Of a stretch of DNA of 64,000 nt, positions 18,652 to 27,741 are shown piece after piece. The notes under the pieces are model-generated. The model was not told where the DNA came from. It was given only the letters and a program-made list of their open reading frames with translations, and did not search any database. The DNA is from Planctomycetota bacterium (GTDB taxonomy: Bacteria; Planctomycetota; Planctomycetia; Gemmatales; Gemmataceae). The stretch spans positions 1-64,000 of the forward strand of contig JAIOPV010000016.1 in NCBI GenBank assembly GCA_021413735.1, read 5' to 3'. The position numbers and the translations under genes are program-made. Position 1 is the first letter of the stretch, and each line of letters starts with the position of its first letter.

Positions 18652-19201
18652 CTGTGCCGCTGACCCCGTCCGGCCCGCATGACCAAACCCGCATCCGCCC
18701 ATCCCGAACGCCATAACGAAGGGCATTGCCCCACCCGTCGATCTGGCTAGCCGTTTGCAGGTAAGGTCCGGACCACCCTTTGACACCGGGGTTCTCGCAC
18801 AACGCCCTCAAACCCTGATCTTCCGTCGGTGCCGATCCGCAATCACGCATGGAGTTCCTGAGGGCGTGGTGGACCATCGAAACCCGTTCAAGCGTGACGG
18901 TCTGTGGTCCGGGAAACCGGACATAGGCCACAAATGTGTGGAAGAACATGAGTGTTCCGCTAGTTCCAACCCAGACGAATACCATGCCGAGTGCCGTTCG
19001 ATACTTCCACGCTCGCTTCTTCGCAGGTGGGGCAGGGAGGCGGGCCAGAAGGTAGGCACTGGCGAACAGTACACCAACGGCGACATCCACTTTCCGCCCC
19101 AGGGACAACTCCTTGTCCGAATCAGCACGGAACATCAAAGCGAAGAAACCGAGCATCGCCGCCAAGAGCCAGAAAACAAGACTGCATGCTTTGAGGTGCA
19201 T
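18611..19201 (-). CDS. Membrane protein with GspG-like C-terminal domain
   Basis: A 196-residue protein. Three membrane helices come first (LVFWLLAAMLGFFALMF; VAVGVLFASAYLLARL; ALGMVFVWVGTSGTLMFFHTF). The periplasmic C-terminal part (DQGLRALCENPGVKGWSGPYL, then DGWGNALRY, then VWSCGPDGVSGTDDDII) matches the major-pseudopilin GspG core, including the DxxGxxDDD-like calcium loop. Unlike a real pseudopilin it has no prepilin cleavage site. The fold is probably reused in a polytopic membrane protein. Confidence 0.65.
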   Translation of the reverse strand: MHLKACSLVFWLLAAMLGFFALMFRADSDKELSLGRKVDVAVGVLFASAYLLARLPAPPAKKRAWKYRTALGMVFVWVGTSGTLMFFHTFVAYVRFPGPQTVTLERVSMVHHALRNSMRDCGSAPTEDQGLRALCENPGVKGWSGPYLQTASQIDGWGNALRYGVRDGRMRVWSCGPDGVSGTDDDIIGEETAGAS

Positions 19202-19407
19202 GGACCCTCCCGGCGAATGGCAAAAGCCGATGCTGTCGAGTCGAGGGAACCAATCCAAGCAGCATAACGGGAGTGTGCCACATCTCGCAACATACGGCAC
19301 CCTCCTGCATCTGGCGGCGACAACTCATTGGTTGCTCGTCGCTGAACCCATTCCAAACTGCAAAAGTGCGGCGGTGCGTATTGCGAACGAAGCGATCTGG
19401 TAGGTTG

Positions 19408-19659
19408 GAGCTTTGCGGGATGTTGCCGGGAATCCATACCGTCCCATCGCCGTTGATCCCGCGTGGCTCGCGTCCACCTACTTTGCAATTGCTCACAGCA
19501 TCTACCTATGAAGAACATGCCTTTAACCGGATGTCGATTCACGCCGACGCGCTACAGGATGCAGGCTGCGACAATGAAGCCATGCTGAAGCACCGCCGTA
19601 GCAACAGGTCTCACGTTCGAGGTTGCTTCGTGGTAGATTTGATCCTTGGCAAGAAGTAA
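19408..19659 (+). pseudogene. ADALQDAG-family remnant, frameshifted
   Basis: Two frames together give the family's C-terminal half: LRDVAGNPYRPIAVDPAWLA then, after a shift near 19507, EEHAFNRMSIHADALQDAGC, ending VRGCFVVDLILGKK. The frame is broken within the family's SIYDEEHAF region, and the N-terminal half is missing (an in-frame stop at 19400-19402). It is the leftmost trace of the paralogous family that fills 26-41.6 kb. The limits given are the span that can be matched. Confidence 0.7.
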
Positions 19660-19719
19660 ACTTCCGCACCTGCACCGCGTGCAACACGTCTGTCTGAGTG
19701 ATTCCTGCCCAGTGGGTGC

Positions 19720-20676
19720 ATGATGTCCGAACTTGAAGCGTTACTCGCCGGAATCGTCTCGGAACCGCTGGAGGAAACACGTTGGCTCGTTCTGGCGGAC
19801 TGGCTCGAAGAGAACGACGACCCGCGACGCGGCGAACTGTTGCGACTGCACCGCAAACTGCTGGCGACTTGCTGCGAGCCGGAAGCCCATCCAGAACGGC
19901 AGGCATGGCAGGCACGCGTCGTGGAGTTGATCGGGGCGGGAGTCAAACCGTGCGTGCCGCAGCGTGTCGTGCAGTTGCCGGGTGGCGTGCCGATGGCGTT
20001 CTCGTTCATTCCACCGGGTTCGTTTCTGATGGGTGGAACTGTCAACGACAACGAGCGGCCCGTTCACAAAGTGACGCTGACGAAAGGTTTTTTCATTGGC
20101 GTTCACGCTGTGACGCAAGCACAGTGGGATGCCGTCATGGGCATCAACACAAGCTCCTTCAAGGGGCCGAACCGACCGGTGGAAGAAATCTCGTGGAATG
20201 ATTGCCAGGAGTTTTGCAAGAAGATGACCACCGACTTGAAGAGACGTGTGACCGTGCGGTTGCCTACGGAAGCCGAGTGGGAGAGGGCATGTCGGTCTGG
20301 CACCACGACGGAGTATCACTTCAGCGATGTCCTGAATACCGATCTGGCGAACTACAACGGCGACTCTTCGTGGAACGACTTGCCGAAAGGGAAGAATAGG
20401 CAAGAAACGACGGATGTTGGCTCGTTCCCGTCGAACGCTTGGGGTCTGTGCGACGTTCACGGGAACGTCTGGGAGTGGTGTTCGGACGGGTATGGCGAGT
20501 ATTCTCCGGGCAATCAAAGTGATCCGCAAGGACAATCAGACGGGCAATCTCGCGTCTTGCGTGGCGGTGCCTGGGACAACGATCCGGTGCTTTGCCGCGC
20601 TGCGTTCCGCGTCACAGTCGAGCCTGCGTACCGTAGCGGTCGAACCGGATTTCGGATTTGCTTCTGCCTGGAATGA
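19720..20676 (+). CDS. TIGR02996-type protein with FGE/SUMF1 domain
   Basis: A 318-residue protein. Residues 1-55 carry the planctomycete TIGR02996-type N-terminal module (LEALLAGIVSEPLEETRWLV; LADWLEENDDPRRGELLRL). Residues 85-316 are a formylglycine-generating-enzyme-like fold: FSFIPPGSFLMGG, VTQAQWDAVMG, RPVEEISWNDCQEFCK, RLPTEAEWERACRSG, GLCDVHGNVWEWCSD, RVLRGGAWDN and GFRI. The sulfatase-activating Cys residues of true FGE are not obviously present, so it may be a binding or C-type-lectin-like variant rather than an oxidase. Confidence 0.82.
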   Translation: MMSELEALLAGIVSEPLEETRWLVLADWLEENDDPRRGELLRLHRKLLATCCEPEAHPERQAWQARVVELIGAGVKPCVPQRVVQLPGGVPMAFSFIPPGSFLMGGTVNDNERPVHKVTLTKGFFIGVHAVTQAQWDAVMGINTSSFKGPNRPVEEISWNDCQEFCKKMTTDLKRRVTVRLPTEAEWERACRSGTTTEYHFSDVLNTDLANYNGDSSWNDLPKGKNRQETTDVGSFPSNAWGLCDVHGNVWEWCSDGYGEYSPGNQSDPQGQSDGQSRVLRGGAWDNDPVLCRAAFRVTVEPAYRSGRTGFRICFCLE

Positions 20677-20710
20677 ATCATCCTTTCAATGACCCAAGAG
20701 ATCGCATTTC

Positions 20711-21184
20711 TCAATGCTTCGGCAGCCTAATCTCGATTCCGTACTTCGGCGCGACTGCCAGTAGCTTCTCAATCTCACCCTTCGTGGGCGGCGCAGCCGT
20801 CGTAGTTCCCGGTTCAACCGGCACCCCAACCTCGAAGAACATCTTCTCCAGCCCGGCGGGCGCAACCGAAATCAGCATCTTCGCAGGCAGGTCCGACTCG
20901 TTCTTGAACGAGTGCGGTGTACCGACTGGCATGTTGGCGAACATCCCTGCCGTCGCCACCATTCGCTCGCCGTTGACCGTGAACGTGATCGCGCCTTCGA
21001 GGACGTAAAACCCTTCCTCTTCCCGGCTGTGAACATGCGGGGGTGGGCCACCACCTGGAGGCACGATGGCTTCCCACATTGCGTACTTCCCGTTCGTGTC
21101 TTCGCCCGTGACCAGAAAGCGGTACACGTCGCCGACGACAGCGATGGTGCGGCCTTCCGTTGGTGGTCGTAGCGTCGGAGTCAT
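20711..21184 (-). CDS. Cupin-domain protein
   Basis: A 157-residue single-domain cupin. The metal site is visible as PPHVHSREEEGFYVLEG (HxH...E) and VGTPHSFKNES (H), the two cupin motifs. Residues after 120 form a short tail (PTKGEIEKLLAVAPKYGIEI). The start at 21184 follows AAGAGGCAACAC. It resembles quercetin-dioxygenase-type cupins; the substrate is unknown. It lies 11 bases after the TfoX-like gene, same strand, probably one operon. Confidence 0.82.
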   Translation of the reverse strand: MTPTLRPPTEGRTIAVVGDVYRFLVTGEDTNGKYAMWEAIVPPGGGPPPHVHSREEEGFYVLEGAITFTVNGERMVATAGMFANMPVGTPHSFKNESDLPAKMLISVAPAGLEKMFFEVGVPVEPGTTTAAPPTKGEIEKLLAVAPKYGIEIRLPKH

Positions 21185-21195
21185 GTGTTGCCTCT

Positions 21196-21528
21196 TCACT
21201 TCACCGGGAGTGTGCTGACGAATTTCACCGCTCGCCGAATCCAATCGTGTAATTGTTCATCATCTTCGACGCCTTCCGTGTCCACGACAACCCATCCTTT
21301 CATCGCACCCCGGCCGGGAATCTTGAACTCGCTGACGTGATCTTCCAGGATCACTTCATCCTTCTGGTCGGGGCCGAGTCGGACGAGGAGCGTGTCCTTC
21401 ACCACGCCGACAAGCAACTTGCCATTCAGCAGGAAGCAGAGTCCGCCGAACATCTTCTTCTCTGCGACATTCTTTGTGCATGTGAGCATTGCCCGAACGC
21501 GTGTCGCCAGTTCGTCGTCGAAGGCCAT
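21196..21528 (-). CDS. TfoX N-terminal domain protein
   Basis: A 110-residue protein consisting only of the TfoX-N fold: MAFDDELATRVRAML, KKMFGGLCFLLNGKLLVGV, LLVRLGPDQ, PGRGAMKGWVVVDTEGV, LHDWIRRAVKFV. Stand-alone TfoX-N proteins are widespread; full TfoX/Sxy regulates competence, but the single-domain form has no proven role. It is followed on the same strand by the cupin gene. Confidence 0.85.
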   Translation of the reverse strand: MAFDDELATRVRAMLTCTKNVAEKKMFGGLCFLLNGKLLVGVVKDTLLVRLGPDQKDEVILEDHVSEFKIPGRGAMKGWVVVDTEGVEDDEQLHDWIRRAVKFVSTLPVK

Positions 21529-21600
21529 TGAAGACTCCGTTCTTGTGCATTCGGCGAGCGTTCAGTGAATCGCGTGGCACGAAGCGACCAGTGCCCTGGG

Positions 21601-21942
21601 CTAGAATAGTCTCCCTCCAAGCGGCACGTCGTGATCGGGTCGCAGCAAGACGACGTTGCCCCGCTCATCGGGCACGCCCAGGGTCAGCACCTCCGATTGG
21701 TGCTTGCCGATCTGACGTGTTGGGAAATTGACGACGCAGAGAACTTGCCTGCCGACCAGTTCACCCGTCGTGTAATTGGGGGCCAACTTCGCGAGCGACT
21801 TCTTCGCACCGAGTTCCGGGCCGAAGTCGATCATCAGGATGTGCGTCGAATGCTTACCCTCAGGAAAGGGCAACGCTTCGAGGACGATGCCGACCCGAAT
21901 GTCGATCTTCTCGAAATCACCGAACGTTGTCCCGGCAGTCAT
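21601..21942 (-). CDS. csaA: CsaA-like tRNA-binding-domain protein
   Basis: A 113-residue protein with the EMAPII/CsaA OB-fold pattern: FEKIDIRVGIVLEALPFP, THILMIDFGPELGAKKSLAKL, ELVGRQVLCVVNFPTRQIGK, SEVLTLGVPDERGNVVLL and VPLGGRLF. The length and motif order match CsaA proteins, which bind tRNA-like and unfolded-protein ligands and act as export chaperones in some bacteria. Same strand as the TfoX-N and cupin genes. Confidence 0.85.
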   Translation of the reverse strand: MTAGTTFGDFEKIDIRVGIVLEALPFPEGKHSTHILMIDFGPELGAKKSLAKLAPNYTTGELVGRQVLCVVNFPTRQIGKHQSEVLTLGVPDERGNVVLLRPDHDVPLGGRLF

Positions 21943-22065
21943 CCTTTCGCCTTCCCCAACTCTCGGAATTGATCTTGCAAGAAGGGATTCATTGTCGGCC
22001 CGGCGGCTATTCTACCGGGAGTACCCGATAACCTGTTGGACCCAACAGGACGAAGGATGGGTGAT

Positions 22066-22743
22066 ATGGCAAAACAGGAATCAAAACTTACGCTCGGAAA
22101 GGGCACAGCGTTCGTCAAGAGTCGGCTCAAGCGGCTTCGTCAGGATGATGTCACCTGGGAAGCCGACTTCCAGGCGTTGCCGAAGCCGATGATGCAGAAC
22201 GAAACGCATTACCTGGGGATGGTCGTCACGAAGGCCGATGGACTCTTCTTGGCCGACACGCAGACTCCTGGGCGTCCCACGGTCAACGACCTTGCCACGC
22301 TCTTGGCTCACGCCATGCGACGACCGCTCGATGGAGAGTCGCACCGACCCCAACGCATCCACATTCGGGGGCACTCACAGTGGCGGGAACTGATTCCACA
22401 CCTGAACGAGATCGGCATCGAGGTATCCGTCCAACAACAACTGCCCAAGGTGAAGAAAGCTTTCAAGGATTACTTGCAGCAGGCTCAGAAGGCTGCTCGT
22501 GCCAAGATGGTGAAGCCGACCATAGAGCAAGCGGCTGTCGAGAAACTCTTCCCCGCCATCGCCAAGTGGGTTGATGGTTGTGGTCACATCGAGATTGGCG
22601 ACCAACAGGGTTTCGGTTTCGTGGTGCGTGCGTTGGATTACGGCGGGTTGGTGTTCGAGGATGAGAAGGCCGAATCGCTTGCCGAGGCAATGGTGGCTTT
22701 GGAGAAAGGTTTGGCGGAATGGTTCAAGGAGCAAGAAAGTTGA
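22066..22743 (+). CDS. Hypothetical protein (DUF6930-like)
   Basis: A 225-residue protein beginning MAKQESKLTLGKGTAFVKSR after AAGGATGGGTGAT. Conserved-looking parts: WEADFQALPKPMMQNETHYL, then MVVTKADGLFLADTQTPGRP, RIHIRGHSQWRELIPHLNEI, and near the end GHIEIGDQQGFGFVVRALDYGG. This layout is known to me from planctomycete proteins annotated DUF6930; the assignment is from memory and not verified. No function is known. Confidence 0.65.
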   Translation: MAKQESKLTLGKGTAFVKSRLKRLRQDDVTWEADFQALPKPMMQNETHYLGMVVTKADGLFLADTQTPGRPTVNDLATLLAHAMRRPLDGESHRPQRIHIRGHSQWRELIPHLNEIGIEVSVQQQLPKVKKAFKDYLQQAQKAARAKMVKPTIEQAAVEKLFPAIAKWVDGCGHIEIGDQQGFGFVVRALDYGGLVFEDEKAESLAEAMVALEKGLAEWFKEQES

Positions 22744-22932
22744 AGCGGCGGTTGGAGGCTGTATCACGAACCCTTGAGGCGAACCTTGAGCCACTGGGCA
22801 ACTTTATCGACCTGCTCCCGCTTCATCCCCGACATTCGTCATGTTCCTTGCCGATTGCCACTGCGCGGCCTGGGTACTCGTATGCGGACGTTGCAATCGC
22901 ACCCGACCAAGGCGACCCGGTGTTACCTAACC

Positions 22933-23349
22933 TTACGGCTGTGTGTCCACCTGTTTCGTCGAGCCGTTCTCGCGAGGAACATCGGATTCGAGTCCTCGCG
23001 GAAGTGATGAAAGAACAGCGTCGCTGTGGCTGGGTTCATAGACGCAGCGGAAACCGAACAACCGCCGGTCGTAGGCGAGAGTGTAAGGCAACGTGATCGT
23101 GTCACCGATGGCGCACAACGGCAAGTCGATCAGACATAAGGCGATTGTCACCGGATACAACATCCGTGGGTTTGAAGAGTCTGAATTGTATTTGATGTTC
23201 TCGCAATTGTCCTCTACACCGCCGTAAACCCGCTTCTTCGGGTCACCGGCAATGCTCTCGCTCGGCGGATGAAGATTCCGAACCGTCCCGCACCCGCTCG
23301 ACAGGAGTGCGGTAGTGGCCAATCCCACCCAGGTTATCCAGGGTGCCAT
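22933..23349 (-). CDS. YceK/YidQ-like lipoprotein
   Basis: A 138-residue lipoprotein: signal ITWVGLATTALLSSGC with lipobox LSSGC, then GTVRNLHPP. The family pattern appears as VYGGVEDNCENI and LIDLPLCAIGDTITLPYTLAY, followed by a polar tail of ~45 residues beyond the usual family end. Related in pattern to the lipoprotein at 5354. Expected location: periplasmic face of a membrane. Confidence 0.78.
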   Translation of the reverse strand: MAPWITWVGLATTALLSSGCGTVRNLHPPSESIAGDPKKRVYGGVEDNCENIKYNSDSSNPRMLYPVTIALCLIDLPLCAIGDTITLPYTLAYDRRLFGFRCVYEPSHSDAVLSSLPRGLESDVPRENGSTKQVDTQP

Positions 23350-23496
23350 GCCTTCGTCCTCGATTGGAAGATCACGAGAATAACGACAACTCTGTGAGGG
23401 TCAAGAGGAGGAAAAGGGAGCGTTCCGTTCGGCCTCTTAAGTTGTCGCTTGAGCCACACTGGCAAATCCGCGAGTTCTTTCAGACAACATGAGCGA

Positions 23497-24432
23497 TCAA
23501 GCAATAGCCCGACTATCCATAATCCCCACCAGTGCAGCCTCCAGCAAATCCTTCCTCGCCAAGCCCGCCCGCAACGACTCCGGAATGCCCGATTCGCCCC
23601 AGAACGCACCGGCCAACTGCCCGCAGACCGCTCCCGTCGTGTCGGCATCGTCGCCCAGGTTGACGGCCCGCAGCACAGCCTCCTCGAACGTGCCCGCGTC
23701 GTGGAACGCCCACAACGCCGCCTCCAGACTCTTGACCACCCAGCCCGAACCTTCAATCGCCGGAGGCTTCTTCTTGCGGAAACTGCCCTGAGCAACTTCC
23801 TGAATCAACGGATGCAATGGCTTGAGGTCGTTGAGTTGCGTCAACGGCTTCCAGTCCGGGTTCAACACCTCATCGCGGTCCACGCCGTAGATCAGGGCGG
23901 CAAGCACGGCAGCCAGATACCGGCACGCCGACACGCACGGGTCGCTGGCGTGCGTCGGCAAACTGGATTCCTCGGCCAGCCGCGAAAGTTCATCCAGGTT
24001 GTCCGGGTACAGGTGCGCGAACCGGATCGGCACCGGGGCGAGCCGCATGATCGACCCGTTGCCGCTGGCCCTGGCCGAGCGGTCGCCCGATGTCATCGCG
24101 TTCTTCGTGGCGACGAATTTCTCCAACGCGCGGCTCGTGGTAATGCCGATGTCGAAGCAGCGCCCGCTCACCGAATACTTGCCGGAGTCCCACCACTGAA
24201 CGTACCGTTCGGCCTGATCGTTCAAATCCCAGCCCACCTTGGCAATGCTGTCGGCAAGAGCCAGGGCAAGGCTCGTGTCGTCTGTCCACTCGCCCGCGTT
24301 GAGGCGGTGTGGCCCGCCGTTGCGGTAGCCCGTGACAGGAGTGAAGCTTCCAGGTGGCTTAAACTCGACGGCGGCACCGAGTGCGTCGCCAACAGCCAGA
24401 CCGATCAGGGTTCCACGTTTGCGGTCGTTCAT
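23497..24432 (-). CDS. ADP-ribosylglycohydrolase (ARH/DraG type)
   Basis: A 311-residue enzyme starting at ATG 24432 after CGGAGTTAATC. Diagnostic sites are GLAVGDALGAAVEF, WTDDTSLALALADSIAK (first Mg2+ site, TDDT), and GDDADTTGAVCGQLAGAFWG (second site, DDADTT). The fold removes ADP-ribose from Arg or other residues of proteins, or from nucleic-acid ends. The length is typical. No ADP-ribosyltransferase gene is adjacent, so the target is unknown. Confidence 0.88.
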   Translation of the reverse strand: MNDRKRGTLIGLAVGDALGAAVEFKPPGSFTPVTGYRNGGPHRLNAGEWTDDTSLALALADSIAKVGWDLNDQAERYVQWWDSGKYSVSGRCFDIGITTSRALEKFVATKNAMTSGDRSARASGNGSIMRLAPVPIRFAHLYPDNLDELSRLAEESSLPTHASDPCVSACRYLAAVLAALIYGVDRDEVLNPDWKPLTQLNDLKPLHPLIQEVAQGSFRKKKPPAIEGSGWVVKSLEAALWAFHDAGTFEEAVLRAVNLGDDADTTGAVCGQLAGAFWGESGIPESLRAGLARKDLLEAALVGIMDSRAIA

Positions 24433-24650
24433 GATTAACTCCGTTTCGTCTACGTCGCGTTTTAGGGCGGGTAGGCATGAAGCCTACTCTTGGGCACATG
24501 AAGGCGTGATTTGCGATTCCAGGGCCATTGGAGGGCCGGGAAACGGTATTTAGTGTGCGTCAGGATTAGAATTGCGAAGCAGGATTATGAGGCGAGAATT
24601 CGACGAGCAATCTTACGGTCATTGATACGATGCGATCCGCGATGGAAGTG

Positions 24651-24767
24651 GTTGCCGATTCTACCTCCGCGGCGTTCGTTTTCTCTATTAGCATCACTTC
24701 AAGCGTGGAGTAAGTACAGTAATACAAGTATAGAGAAAGTGAACGCCATCGCGGTCGAATCGGCAAC
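24651..24767. repeat. MITE-like palindromic repeat, copy 2
   Basis: GTTGCCGATTCTACC at the left end pairs with the complementary right end (GAATCGGCAAC, to 24767). Inner arms (GGCGTTCGTTTTCTCTAT and its near complement) also pair with mismatches. Length and TTGCCGATTC termini match the element at 8829-8946, so both look like copies of one non-coding mobile or structural repeat. Confidence 0.7.
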
Positions 24768-24840
24768 GTTCCAACCCCCGAGTCAGCGACAGCCCGCTCC
24801 ACTCGATACACGCCATCGCACCCGCACTGGCTGATATGCA

Positions 24841-24871
24841 GAACTGCGGCGGGCACCTCCCGCCGCAGTTC
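24841..24871 (-). terminator. Strong stem-loop, likely terminator of the 24875 gene
   Basis: A perfect 13-bp stem (GAACTGCGGCGGG with its complement) and a 5-base loop, directly after the stop of the minus-strand gene 24875-25387. It lacks a clear U-tract on that strand, so it may terminate inefficiently or protect the transcript end. Confidence 0.6.
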
Positions 24872-24874
24872 CAT

Positions 24875-25387
24875 TCACACCGTGGGCAGGTACTCAGTAT
24901 TGACCGTCAACCCGGAAGGCCGAATCATTTTGACTGGCTTGTTCCACGGAGGCGGAGAAGCCACGAATGAAGGCGCTGGCACCACAAAACTCACATCACC
25001 TTCAAAGTTCACGAGAGTCGGATCGAGTTCGGGGTCGTCCACTGCTCTTGCCGCCATGACTTCACCAATTCCGTAATCGGGGTGGACAATCTTCGTATGT
25101 TCTGGCGAATTCCAGATTTCAGAAAGACTGTAGACCTTCCCTTCCGGCGGCTCCTCCTTGACATCAGCCAACATGTGGCCGTGTTTTGAATCAGACGCCG
25201 CGATCACCTCGCCGTGCCCCGAAACCACATACGCCATGTCGTACCCGAACTCCGCGAACAACGCGCGATCCAGTTCTCGCAACTTTATCGCCAGTCCCAA
25301 ACTCACAGGTGCCTTGCTGATCTCGGGCACGGGCGGCTCGACGCTCTTCGGCTTCGCGACTTTGCTTTTCCGAGTTTTGGCGGGCAT
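24875..25387 (-). CDS. Hypothetical protein
   Basis: A 170-residue protein. The start is MPAKTRKSK at 25387, placed by a GGAGG site seven bases upstream; an earlier in-frame ATG (25414) lacks one. A basic, proline-rich N-terminus (KSKVAKPKSVEPPVPE) is followed by a soluble body with AEFGYDMAYVVSGHGEVIA and KVYSLSEIWNSPEHTK. No known domain. A stem-loop follows its stop. Confidence 0.55.
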   Translation of the reverse strand: MPAKTRKSKVAKPKSVEPPVPEISKAPVSLGLAIKLRELDRALFAEFGYDMAYVVSGHGEVIAASDSKHGHMLADVKEEPPEGKVYSLSEIWNSPEHTKIVHPDYGIGEVMAARAVDDPELDPTLVNFEGDVSFVVPAPSFVASPPPWNKPVKMIRPSGLTVNTEYLPTV

Positions 25388-26055
25388 CGCATAACCTCCG
25401 TTAGGAATACTCATGTCAGCACATGGGCGGGCGAGTTATTGCGGGCACTGAACCCAGCACTCTCCGCCATTTCCCCCACACTGATATTATACGATATTTT
25501 GGGGTATGAATCACGCGATCAAATACTGATTGTGATCGCCGTATTTATCAGAGGTGTGTATTTAGAACATATTTGGTGTCGCAGGAATTCCCTGAGCGTG
25601 TGAGCATAGTTATTGCAACGAAATGCTGGAACTGATTGGAGAACGCACCTGGAGGGCGGAGAGTGAGTGGGGAAAGTCACAGCCGTGTGGTGTGAGGTTT
25701 GGCGAACTGATGTGACCTTCGACACGCGAGTGCATGTAGGCCGCTTGCATCGTCGGGCTACAGCACCTCATCTTGCCTCCGCATCCAATCGCGTTCTGCA
25801 CGACAGCGTTTCCGCCCCGCCCAACAGCGGGTAGGACTCGCGCACGGGTGCGGGTTCAGTGTCATCATCGAGAACCTCTCCCATCTCGCCGGTGTCTTCG
25901 CGTGTGACCTCCAGCACAGTCGAGCAACCGGCTGCGTCCTTGCACTCGACGGCGGATCGGTCATGCTGAGAGGACCAAACGGAGGGGAATAGTTGCCGGG
26001 AGTGGTGTCACGATACCGAAGCCTGCGATGGCGAAGTTCCACAAACACCGCATGG
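25388..26055. other. Intergenic region, possible decayed coding
   Basis: No complete gene. On the minus strand at about 25960-25755 a frame without a start codon reads like part of a protein (AAGCSTVLEVTREDTGEMGE), suggesting a decayed gene end. The rest is AT-richer (25480-25620) and featureless. Confidence 0.35.
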
Positions 26056-26673
26056 ATGTGGGCAACGGCGACACCGTTCTCAACTGGCCGCAAAAAGCGC
26101 CTTGCAGTTGTGGCATCATGCCGAGCGATTCGGAGCAACCTGGAAGGTGTGTGTCGCTACTTCTCCGCCTTGGGACCAGACTACGCAATCGAAGTGGATG
26201 AACTATTGTCGCTCGCCGAGTCTCAAGCAGATGAAACTGCCCAAGATGTCAGCCAAGTCGAGGTTCAACGCACGTTGTGGAATGCTCTGGAGTTCTGCGC
26301 TTGTGGTGCGCAAGAGGTCGCGATGTTTCGTGGCTTTCGAGACGCACTGACGTTACTCGATTCCACTACCAACCCTCCGATCTTGTTTGCGACGAGTGTC
26401 ACAAACCGTTTCAAACTATGCGGTCCGTTCCGCGAAGTGTTTGGCAATCCCTTTTGGCCGGTGACATTCGATCCGGCTTGGCTCACGTCAACGGTCGTCT
26501 CGCTCGCCCAAAGCATGTATGAGTCCCGCGACTTTTCAGCGATGCCGATTCTGGCGGACGCACTCCAAGACGCGGGCTGCGACAACGACGACATCCTCGA
26601 CCACTGCCGCGACGAGAAGCAGGTTCACGTTCGCGGATGTTGGGTGGTTGATGCCATTCTCGGCAAGGAATAG
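26056..26673 (+). CDS. ADALQDAG-family protein with divergent N-terminus
   Basis: A 205-residue member of the planctomycete paralogous family. The family C-terminal half is intact: FREVFGNPFWPVTFDPAWLT, then VVSLAQSMYESRDFSAMPIL, then ADALQDAGCDNDDILDHC and VHVRGCWVVDAILGKE. The usual start (MTExEWLxxxDPTPMLEFL) is not present; only TGRKKRLAVVASCRAI matches the following RKLRLFA segment, so the 5' end was replaced or shifted. ATG 26056 is the nearest start in frame; the protein may be non-functional. Confidence 0.5.
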   Translation: MWATATPFSTGRKKRLAVVASCRAIRSNLEGVCRYFSALGPDYAIEVDELLSLAESQADETAQDVSQVEVQRTLWNALEFCACGAQEVAMFRGFRDALTLLDSTTNPPILFATSVTNRFKLCGPFREVFGNPFWPVTFDPAWLTSTVVSLAQSMYESRDFSAMPILADALQDAGCDNDDILDHCRDEKQVHVRGCWVVDAILGKE

Positions 26674-26832
26674 GGCCACAGAGGGTGTGAGATGGAACTC
26701 GTCGAGCACACTTTCGAGGAGTTGGGGAACCTTCAGTATCGCATGTTCACCTGCCCGCTCGCAGGGAACAGTACGCGACCGCCCTGGCGAAGTAACGCGA
26801 GGTGGTGAGCGGCCGCCCCATCGGGCGGCGCG

Positions 26833-27741
26833 TTAGTTCTGCTTGCGTCGCGGCCAGCGTCCATCTTGTCGCTGCTCCCGCAACCGATCATGGGGATGCC
26901 CACGGCCAAGCGCGGCGCGGCAGATGTCTCCCCAAACATCAGGATCCGGGTCCAGATCCGACACCGCTTCCGACTCCAGAAAGGTTGCGTAGTCCGCCAG
27001 AAACTCAGCCCACCCGGATGCCAGAACGCACTTGCGCTTTTCGTCCCGGCCGAAGATGATGACCTGTCCGACCGTGCCCTTTAAACCGGGTGCTAGGTCA
27101 ACTCCAATGTGGTTGGCGCCTCCGCCCTTTGTCAATGGGATCCAACCTGCGTTGGTGTAATCGAGGTTGACCGCCAACTCTGGGAACGACTCCGCGCCCT
27201 CACGCAACTCTTCGTTGTACCCCTCAACATCTCTCCACGTCTGCCAATTCGCAATGACGGACCCTGTCGAGAGCAGTTCCAATCCAAAGAGGAAGCCACT
27301 ATTCGCCCCGTTATGGATCGCGAGAGATTCGCGAACATCTGCGGGGAGAGGCTGCCCGATAGCTCGTTCGACTGTTTCGATCTCTTCCGCAGAGGCACCG
27401 GGATTAAGAACGCTGAGCAACGCCGGGTGATGTTGCTGGCACCACCCTTCCAGACGAGCCCAGGCATTTTGGGCTGATGCGGTCAGCCCGGCTTGCCCCA
27501 TGTGCCGACTGACAGCCGCACACCACCCCTCGGGAAACCCCTCACAGGTCTTCCGCAGTTTCGCGAAAACTTCATGCCACTGTGTGTCGCCCAAGGGAAG
27601 GGTGGCGAGTTCGCATTCGGTGCGAAGGAGCTCGCCTCCAGGCCGGTCATGTTCATCCAGCCAGTCCGCATACACCAAGCGAGCAGTGTTGTCGTTTGGA
27701 GCAGTCGCGAGCGCTGCCAAGAATGCGGCCTCGTCGCTCAT
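26833..27741 (-). CDS. TIGR02996-type protein with SUKH domain
   Basis: A 302-residue protein starting at ATG 27741 after GGAGGGCGT. Residues 1-50 are the TIGR02996-type module (DEAAFLAALATAPNDNTARL, VYADWLDEHDRPGGELLRTE). Residues ~110-250 are a SUKH/SMI1 domain (SAEEIETVERAIGQPLPADV, RESLAIHNGANSG, then YTNAGWIPLTKGGGANHIGVDLAP). The tail (RGHPHDRLREQRQDGRWPRRKQN) is basic. SUKH proteins often act as immunity proteins; the fusion with a TIGR02996 module is planctomycete-style. Confidence 0.8.
   Translation of the reverse strand: MSDEAAFLAALATAPNDNTARLVYADWLDEHDRPGGELLRTECELATLPLGDTQWHEVFAKLRKTCEGFPEGWCAAVSRHMGQAGLTASAQNAWARLEGWCQQHHPALLSVLNPGASAEEIETVERAIGQPLPADVRESLAIHNGANSGFLFGLELLSTGSVIANWQTWRDVEGYNEELREGAESFPELAVNLDYTNAGWIPLTKGGGANHIGVDLAPGLKGTVGQVIIFGRDEKRKCVLASGWAEFLADYATFLESEAVSDLDPDPDVWGDICRAALGRGHPHDRLREQRQDGRWPRRKQN

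Larger units (their letters stand above)
24433..24874. other. Intergenic region with hairpin repeat and terminator
   Basis: Non-coding between two minus-strand genes. It contains the 117-bp palindromic repeat at 24651-24767 and a strong stem-loop at 24841-24871. Short open frames here lack recognisable products. Confidence 0.5.
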
